Assembly: GCF_000340215.1 (NCBI RefSeq)
Contig: NW_006921543.1
Location: 1,116,001-1,180,000, forward strand
Direction: 5' to 3'
DNA from: Pseudocercospora fijiensis CIRAD86
Lineage: Eukaryota > Ascomycota > Dothideomycetes > Mycosphaerellales > Mycosphaerellaceae
Length of the DNA stretch: 64,000 nt
Position numbers and translations under genes: made by a program. Positions 56,790 through 64,000 of the stretch are shown here, piece after piece; the first letter of the stretch is position 1, and each line of letters starts with the position of its first letter. A model generated the notes under the pieces. It was not told the origin of the DNA and ran no database searches. It saw only the letters and a list, made by a program, of their open reading frames with translations.

Positions 56790-59700
56790 GTCTAATACTT
56801 ATCTAACAACTTAGTTATATCCTTAAACGAGTCTTTAGCCTCCTATAAGTCCTATTTAGGTAAATAGCCTTACTATCTTAATAGGTACTCCTTCTTGCCC
56901 TATCTAGTCCGATACTTTAGGATACGTTCTATAGACTATAGCTCTTCGCTATTAGCTAGTATGTCCTCGGATTTAGTAGGTGCTTCATCGCCTTCGCGCT
57001 AGTAGTATAGTTTAAGGAGGGAGATATAGAAGGTATTATAGATAGTATAATAAGGTAGAAGCTATAACTAGTAGGCCTAGCTATTACCCTTCGGTTCTCG
57101 GATGCGAAATAGGCTAATATATCTTAGTGCGAGCTTAGGCCTTGTTTTACTATTAGGCGATAGGTGTTTGCGGATGCGGAGGTTCTTAGTACTAAGTATA
57201 ACTATATCGCCTTGTTTAAAGGTTATTAGTATATAACGCTTATCGTAGTAGGCCTTTTAGTATTCTTAAGCCTTTGTTAACTTCTTAGCTATCTTAGTAT
57301 AGATTTCTCGCATCTTCTAGATACGTTCTATTGCTACTAGTATCTCTAGTACTTAACGCGCTTCCCTTTCCTTACGCTCGGCCTCGAGCGAGGTAAATAG
57401 ATCTTATAGCAACGCGGCGTTTTAACCTACTATAGCTATATATAGTAAAACCTTAGTTAATAAGTATACACTGTTATTGTATACGAATTCTGTAGGCTAT
57501 AGGAGGTTAACCTAATCCTTAGGATTCTCGTTAATATAACTACGTAGGTACTGCTATAGGGTAGCATTCTATCTCTCTATTTAACCGTTAGTCTATAGAT
57601 AGAAGGCTGTTAATAGCCGATGCTTTAGTCTTAGCTATAGGCATATTTCGCTCTAATAGTACGATATAAATATCGAGCCCCTATCGGAGACTATCCCCTT
57701 AGGGGTTCCCTAATAGGTATAGAAGATGTTAGTCTATAGCGCCTCTACTATATTAATAGTAGTCTAATCCTTGCGAGCAGGAATGTAGCGAGCACCCTTA
57801 GTAAATCGGTCTATAATAACTAGTATAGCGTTAAAGACGTCTTTGCTTCCTCTTCGCTTAGTAGGGGGAAGACCTATAATAAAGTCTATTATAAGCTCTA
57901 TAAAAGGCTTCTTTAGAACAGGGAGTAAAGACAACTCGCTAAATAGTAAGTGCTTTAGTGCTTTAACTCGCTAGTATACTATATAGGTCTATATATACTC
58001 CTTTATATGCCGCTTACTATTTAGCTAGTAGTATATACGCGATAGTAACTCGTACGACCTCTCTATGCTATAGTAACTAGCGAGCTTACTATTATAGTGC
58101 CTCTTTAAAAGCTCTTATCTAATCGATTGTTTAGCGGGGACATAGTATCTGCCCTTAAACTTTAAGTAACCCTTATCGTCGATCGACTAATTGTTATTAC
58201 TCTTACTAGATCGAGTCGCCCGCCTACTTACAAGCCTATTAATACGCTTAATAGCAAAGGCGTCCCTCTACTAAGTACGTAATAGCTTATCTATAAACGA
58301 TTAACTATCCCTATTTACAAGGTTATTTAATAGTACCCTCGCTATTAAACGAGGTACGCATTATATGCATCTAGTAGTACTAGTAGCCGGAACTACTATA
58401 ACCTCTTCTATAGTACTATCGCTATATAGGCTATTACTATAGATAGCAATATCTTTAATCGAGTTACTATAGCTCGAGCGATCTACGTCCTTTCTAACGC
58501 GCACTAGAAGAACGACAACTCCGCTATAGTATTTGTTACCGCCGCGGGGTCCGGAAGTCCGCTTATCCTACGCTTGCTTATTAATAATACAGGCTATAGC
58601 AATCTTGTACTATAGGGTTAGAAACAAAGAATTAATATATTAGGTCTCGCTATCGTAATTAGGTCGCTTCGATAGGCTATTAGTAGGGTTGCTTACGCCT
58701 AGCCGATATAATATATTAAAATCAAACCCGGCGAGGTAGACAGCCTATCTAGCCTATCGACCTATAACCCTAGTAACCTTAGTAATACTACGGAGGTTGT
58801 TATAGTCTATATAGACCTAAATAGTGTGCTATATGCTGTCGAGATAGTGCCTCTAATGCTTAGAGGCCTCGATAATAGCTAGGAGCTCTTACTTATAGGT
58901 CTCGTAGCGACGCTCTATATCGATTATCTTTCGTAAAAAGAAGGCAATCGGGTGCTAATAGGTATTATTAGCCTATTGTAACATAATAGCTAATATAGCG
59001 AACTATAAAGCGTTAGTCTTAATTCGGATCTACTTACTTAGTACGAAATAGTATAATAAGGGGACTTTAGTAAAGCGTTACTTTAGACCGTTAAAAGCGG
59101 CTTATGTCTTGTCGGTCTATTTGAATTCTCTAGACGGGTTGGCCTTAGTTTTAGTAAGCTTAGTTAATAGTATTACATGCCTCGAATAGCCCTTAATAAA
59201 ACGGCGGTAGAAATTAGCGAAGCCGAGGAACGATTAAAGCTCCTTAATAGACGTAGGAATAGGCTATTTAGTAATTGTTTTAATCCGATTAGGATTAGCC
59301 TTAATACCCTCGGTTAATACGAGGAAGCTAAGGAAGGACACCTCTTTAGTAGCAAAGGTGCATTTAGAAGGTTTGCAATATAGGCTATAGGCTCGTAGGC
59401 GGTCGAGGACCTTACGTACTACGGCCTAGTATTCTACAATATTAGGTAAATGTATATAAACTAGGATATTATCTAGGTAAACTATATAGAGATAGTCTAA
59501 TAGGCCCGAAAGGGCCCGATTAATATAGGACTAGAATGTTATAGGGGCATTAGCTAGCCTAAATAGTATAACTAAGTACTCGAAATAGCTATAGCGAGTG
59601 CGGAAGGCTGTCTTCTATTTATCGCCCTTATAAATACAGATGCGGTAATAGGCGTCCTTAATGTCTAATATAGTATAGTAGTAAGTACTAGAAAGGCGAT

Positions 59701-62029
59701 CGAGGGTCTTATTAATAAGAGGGAGTGGATAGCGGTCTTTAATAGTAACAGTATTAAGCCTACGATAGTCGATATATAGGCGCAGGCTACTATCCTTCTT
59801 TAGTACGAACAGGATAGGTATACTAGCAGGGCTGTTACTATACCGAATACGACTATTAGCTAGGTTTTCTTCTAGGTACTTACGTAATATAGTAAGCTCG
59901 CGCTTACTAAGGTTGTAGAGTAGTCTAAAAGGAACCTCCTTACCCTCTATAATATTAATCTTATAATCCGTCTCTTTAAATATAGGCAATGTCGATGCTA
60001 GGTAGTGTTTAAATACATTAATATAAGTCTCTCGGATAGGCTCTAGTATACGAGCAAGCTAATTAGGATTATTAGGGGGCACAGGTTTATCGTTATCGCT
60101 ACTAAGCAGATCGGCAGTCGGATTAGCTAAGGCGGAGGCTAGTATTAGGTTGCTAATAAACAGGACCCGGATATCGTTAGGGCACTCGCTAATATTAATA
60201 TATTTAATATCCTCTTTCCTAGCGATTCTAAATCGCTACTTCTAGAGGCCTAGGTCTATAGCTATAGCGTAGTACTTAAGAATAGGGTTGCTAATAACAA
60301 TAGTAGCTCCCCTATATAGGTTGTCTATATCTACTACGTAGGCAGTAAAGTCTAGTAGGCGTTCATTTCCGAGGTCGTCCTTTAGAACTATAGGGATATA
60401 GTAGGCTCTATAGGTTAAGTGCCGAGCGTTATTAAACTAAGCAAGGGTTAGTAGGTTAGTCCTCGGCAGTTGTTAAAGGTCTAATTACTTAGCTAGGCGA
60501 TAGCTAATAAGGGCACTAACTGAATTTCCTAGATCTAGTATAACCTTAGTTTAATAGTTAGTGCCCTTCGTATCCTATACAAGGTAGGAGCGTATTATAG
60601 CTAGCACGATGTCGATAGTCTTACGCCGCATAAGGCTAATAGTTAGTGCGGCGCTTACTCTTTTTTCGACTAATTAAAAAAGCCGACTAGGGTAGCATTA
60701 GCGGCTAAAAGGTGTTTCCTATACTTAGCGGAAGCACGGTTAATTCGGGCCTAGTCCTTAGGTTTGTCGTATTAGCCTAGTAGATAGCTAGTACTATTAC
60801 AATTGAAGCACTTTAATCCGGTTAGTAGACTACCGTAGCTATTATTACTATTATTAGCCGAGCGGTTAGTATTATAGGGATACGAGCCCCTTCTACGGCC
60901 CCTATTACGGCCTCCTCTATATAGCCGCCGGCTACGGCCTCTTCTACGGTCGTTATTACTATTCCTACTATTAGCATTATTGTCCTAGTAGGAACCTTAG
61001 TTTCCTCCGCGGCTACGGTTGCTACGGTTAGTACTAGTTAGTCGGATCCTTAGACCTTAATTCTAGTCGTTATTAGAGCTAAACAGCCCGTTCGGCTATT
61101 TCTACTTCGACTATAAATTAAATGCGTATTAGATTAGCTTGTTCGAATACACGGCGACGGTCTAATTCGAGGATAAGCTCCTATCTAAGTTTTAGGCGTA
61201 TCTCGGAGATCTATATAGAATTAGTCTTAGGCGGAAGGTCGTTTTTAAGGGTTTTTAAATAGGCCTCGAATAAGCGAGCCGATTAATTAGTCTTCTGTTT
61301 AGCTCGAAGATATAGGTCCTAAGTATGTTATTGCCTTAGTATAGGGTTTCTAAGGGTATCTAGTATAATAGTTTTGTAGGTCTGCTACTAAATAGCGGTC
61401 TAATCGTTAAGGGAGTTAAAATGGTTATCCTATATACGCTTTAGGTCGCTATTAATGTACTATATAGCGTATACGACTAAGGAATAGTCGTCTAGTAGCG
61501 CTCTTAGTACGTTGCGCTAGTTAAGTTTATAGTTACGAATGTAGTCGTTGTACTACTTCCGACTAGAGCTATTAAATACGATATAGTCCTTAAGTTTAGC
61601 ATCCTTCTTTTAGATAGGTAGTAAAGAAGGTCCTACTATTAGCTTAGTAGTAGTTGTTAGAGATTCCTAGAGGCGGCGAATCTCGAGAAGATTATCCTTT
61701 AGCTATTGTTCTTAACGTAAGGCAGTAAGCCTGTTTTAGGTAGCTTCTTAAAGCCTCGCTACTAGCTAGGGGCTAAAGGCTAGTTAGCTATATCGACGGT
61801 TAACAATATTATTAAGAATGTCGTCGACAGGCAATTCTAGGTCGTTACCTAGAATTATAGGTTCTTCTTTAGTAGGTCCTATAGTAGGCTCTTCGGTAGG
61901 AGGCACTTTAGTAGGTGCTTTAGTAGGCACTTTAGTAGGCACTATGCTACTAGCGTTGTTATTGCTAGCGCTGCTAGCGGTAGCACGGTTGTTGTTTCGT
62001 AATAAACTAGCTATTATAAGAGGCGACAC
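56790..62029 (-). pseudogene. Gag-pol relic of chromovirus copy 3
   Basis: Same layout as copy 1. Gag is 62029-61784 with PTKAPTKVPP repeats, the zinc knuckle lies near 60800, and the RT open stretch is 59989-59615. The active site reads YLDN near 59465. RNase H is retained (about 59.2-58.6 kb), unlike copy 2. Integrase and chromodomain remnants run to about 56800. Stops of RIP type interrupt it. Confidence 0.88.
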
Positions 62030-62286
62030 TAATAATATATTATTAGCCCCTAAGATACGGATGTAGCGGAATTAGTAGATATCGGTCTAGTATACTTAAC
62101 TTAGTGTAATAGGCCGTATAGAAGGCCTTGCTTAATAATTGGTACGGTTGTTTCGATAGAATAGTACGTATAGGTCCCGTTCTTCGGGCGTAATATAGTT
62201 AGATTAGTCTTGTTCGTAGCTATACCGCTAAAAGCTTGAAATAAGAACTATCTAGCTACTGCCCTTAAAGGGTAGATCGAATACTA

Positions 62287-62483
62287 TATAAGAAGGGTTA
62301 TGTTAGCAGGTAGATAGGGTAGTAGTAAATTAGTATAGTATTCGATAGAGATCTAGGAGGAGAGGGAGGAAGGTAGGAGAGTTAGCCTAACGCTAAGCGC
62401 TAAGCCCTACCTAAGGCACTAAGACCCTAGCTTTACTTAGCTTAGTTATATACTAATTACGTATAGCCTCTTTAGCCCTAATA
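62287..62483 (-). repeat. LTR of copy 3 (5' LTR in element sense)
   Basis: 197 bp, begins TATAAG and ends CTAATA. Relative to the left LTR nearly all differences are G-to-A or C-to-T at TG/CA. Confidence 0.92.
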
Positions 62484-62488
62484 AGGTA

Positions 62489-63330
62489 TAAGATCTACGA
62501 TAGTACTTAGAATTCTAAAACGCTATCCTCTATATATATATAGTAGTCCAAGTCCTATCCAAGCCACCTGCTCTCAAGCGACGTAGATATTAGACCGCAA
62601 ACTTTGTTCTAGAACAATGTTATTATTATAGTATCGCATGCCTGTAGCGCACGACTCCGACTCTATCAGCCGACCGTAGCTAGGGCCTTAAGCTTAGAGA
62701 CAGGCCTCTAATCTTACGCTTAGGTTTTAGAGTAGCAGTCGACACTCCTATAATAATAACAATAACGACTAACTTATATATTCGCTAATAACCGAAGCTA
62801 TTTCCCTAAGAGCTTAAACTTGAAATCGGCCGCTATACCGAACTAAACCCTCGAGTAAGTATAAATACTATAGTATTTATTTATACTATAACGTTATACC
62901 TACCTTCCTTCTTTAAAGTTCGAAATCCTATATCTAACCTCCTCGAGAAAACCTAACTTCCTATAGATAATAAACTAACTAAACCCGTAAGGCTATAATA
63001 AACTAAACCTATTACTAATTATTAATCTTAATATCCTATCCTATCCTATCCTATCCTATCCTTTAATTAATATCTACCTCTATATATAATAAGAATTCTA
63101 GTTATAAAATCTATATAACTAACTAACTAATATACTAATCTCTCTTAGTAAGAACTTTATCTTCGTCTACTCTTAGTACGAAGATAATTCTAGAATTCTT
63201 CGAAAAGAAGAATAGTACAGATACGATAGCATATCCTATTCTTTAGTCTAAAGGGGATATACGATCTACTTTTAGTTTTTTATTCGCTTAATATAACGAG
63301 GATACTTAAATTATATCTCGGTCCGATACT
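62489..63330. other. RIP-altered flank right of chromovirus 3
   Basis: This has the same CA/TG-poor texture as the transposons but no LTR or coding relic. CA/TG become normal after about 63370. Either RIP leaked out of the element on this side, or an older relic was the insertion target. Confidence 0.55.
63032..63063. repeat. (TATCC)n array
   Basis: Six TATCC units, inside RIP-altered sequence. Confidence 0.9.
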
Positions 63331-63336
63331 AGCTAG

Positions 63337-63367
63337 GATACGATACGATACGATACAATACGATACA
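63337..63367. repeat. (GATAC)n array
   Basis: About six GATAC units, one read as AATAC. It lies at the edge between RIP-altered and normal sequence. Confidence 0.85.
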
Positions 63368-63501
63368 CTTCTTGCAAGAAACCCAAGGTTTGATCGTGTG
63401 AGTGCAGCCGTATCTTTCTATCCTTTGGGAAAAAAAGTCTTCATCTTTATCATCATCTATAGAACCAACACAAACCTCAAGGTTAAGTAATACTACCCTA
63501 T

Positions 63502-63535
63502 ATCCCATCCCATCCCATCCCATCCCATCCCATCC
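63502..63535. repeat. (CATCC)n array
   Basis: Six to seven CATCC units. TATCC in the array at 63032 is exactly the product of CpA-to-TpA change on CATCC. Confidence 0.9.
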
Positions 63536-64000
63536 AATGCGTCCAGAAGATGAAGAGATAAAGTAAAAGCCGCGACTGTACCTTACGTACAGTGGGTATC
63601 ATGCCATGTCGCGTGAGCTTAAAAGACTCAAAATGTCGTATGGGTGCGCATCCGAGTTTTCGATAAAAGGCCCGAGAGATTTTTGCGTCGTAAGGCCTGA
63701 AGTGAAAAGAAGAAGAAACAGTTGGCCAGGACCAGGAACCGCGCGAAAATCTGAATGTGCAACTTCGGCATCGATAGTGTTGTGTCGCTCGCCCGGATGC
63801 TGCAGATACAGCGTCTTCACCCATCGGAGGGCTACCATGACCTTTACGCCTAACAGCGAAGCCGAGAATTCAATTCGGTTGAAACCCTTGCTAGCCAGAA
63901 ATGGGAAAATTTGATAGTCTTCCGATGCGTGAAGGCGCTGTATGCCTGGTGCAGGTGAATGTTGGCGGCACAACACACCCAAAGGTGGTATTGGGGATCG
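63536..64000. other. Normal-composition sequence at the right edge, no gene called
   Basis: Overlapping frames exist on both strands (63599-63982 minus, 63606-63914 plus), but neither translation shows a domain or consistent codon use. A gene may begin beyond the window. Confidence 0.45.

Larger units (their letters stand above)
55404..62483 (-). mobile_element. Ty3/gypsy chromovirus, copy 3 (full length, RIP-inactivated)
   Basis: A 7,080-bp element has 197-bp LTRs and the target duplication AGGTG (55399-55403) / AGGTA (62484-62488). The single difference is itself a RIP-type change. It is collinear with copy 1 from gag (62029-61784) through RT (59989-59615), integrase and chromodomain. It is heavily mutated inside, while its left LTR is nearly unmutated. 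Confidence 0.95.

Noticed and set aside
63498..63982. Two minus-strand frames of 108 and 127 codons
   Set aside because: Overlapping, partly in the CATCC array, and without recognisable features.

Overview
This is a nuclear window from a filamentous ascomycete (Pezizomycotina). Genes carry short GT-AG introns of about 47-130 nt and are packed in head-to-head and tail-to-tail pairs, with typical fungal products: CDK11-type kinase, NDUFAF7, BCS1-like ATPase, Ssf1, Rrp3, eIF4G. Transposons show repeat-induced point mutation (RIP). A dothideomycete of the Mycosphaerellales is my best guess, but the sequence does not prove it.

Layout. (1) 1-5,570 is gene-dense: a partial unknown protein, a CDK11-like kinase, the complex I assembly methyltransferase NDUFAF7 and a GNAT acetyltransferase. 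(2) About 5,785-34,740 is a continuous RIP-degraded block. It holds a RecQ-like helicase relic (+) and a convergent DUF6589-type relic (-), whose 5' ends share an inverted block with a 13-bp array. Minisatellites and a full-length Ty3/gypsy chromovirus lie between them. To the right is a DUF659/hAT transposase relic split by a second chromovirus. An 83-bp direct repeat brackets the whole block. (3) 34,927-53,444 is again genic: an IlvD/Edd dehydratase, a PGAP4-like glycosyltransferase, a BCS1-like AAA ATPase, a two-RRM protein, Ssf1, Rrp3, a hotdog thioesterase with a 13-nt microexon, and eIF4G. A small RIP relic sits at 42.83-43.19 kb. (4) 53.5-55.4 kb is non-coding. (5) A third chromovirus occupies 55,404-62,483, followed by about 850 bp of RIP-altered DNA, pentanucleotide arrays and unmutated sequence to the end.

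How parts work together. Ssf1 and Rrp3 share one divergent promoter region and both act in ribosome biogenesis. The kinase/NDUFAF7 and BCS1-like/RRM pairs are also divergent. The three chromoviruses belong to one family: 189-198-bp LTRs, 5-bp target-site duplications (CATTA, ACCTC, AGGTG/A), all in minus orientation. All have lost the same reverse-transcriptase aspartate through a TpG-to-TpA change. The least described content is the convergent helicase plus DUF6589 pair, which I read as the remains of one large two-gene mobile element.

Limits: splice sites were called by eye from GT/AG, branch-like CTAAC/CTAAT and conserved protein reading. Relic families were recognised by reading through in-frame stops. 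No database search was possible.
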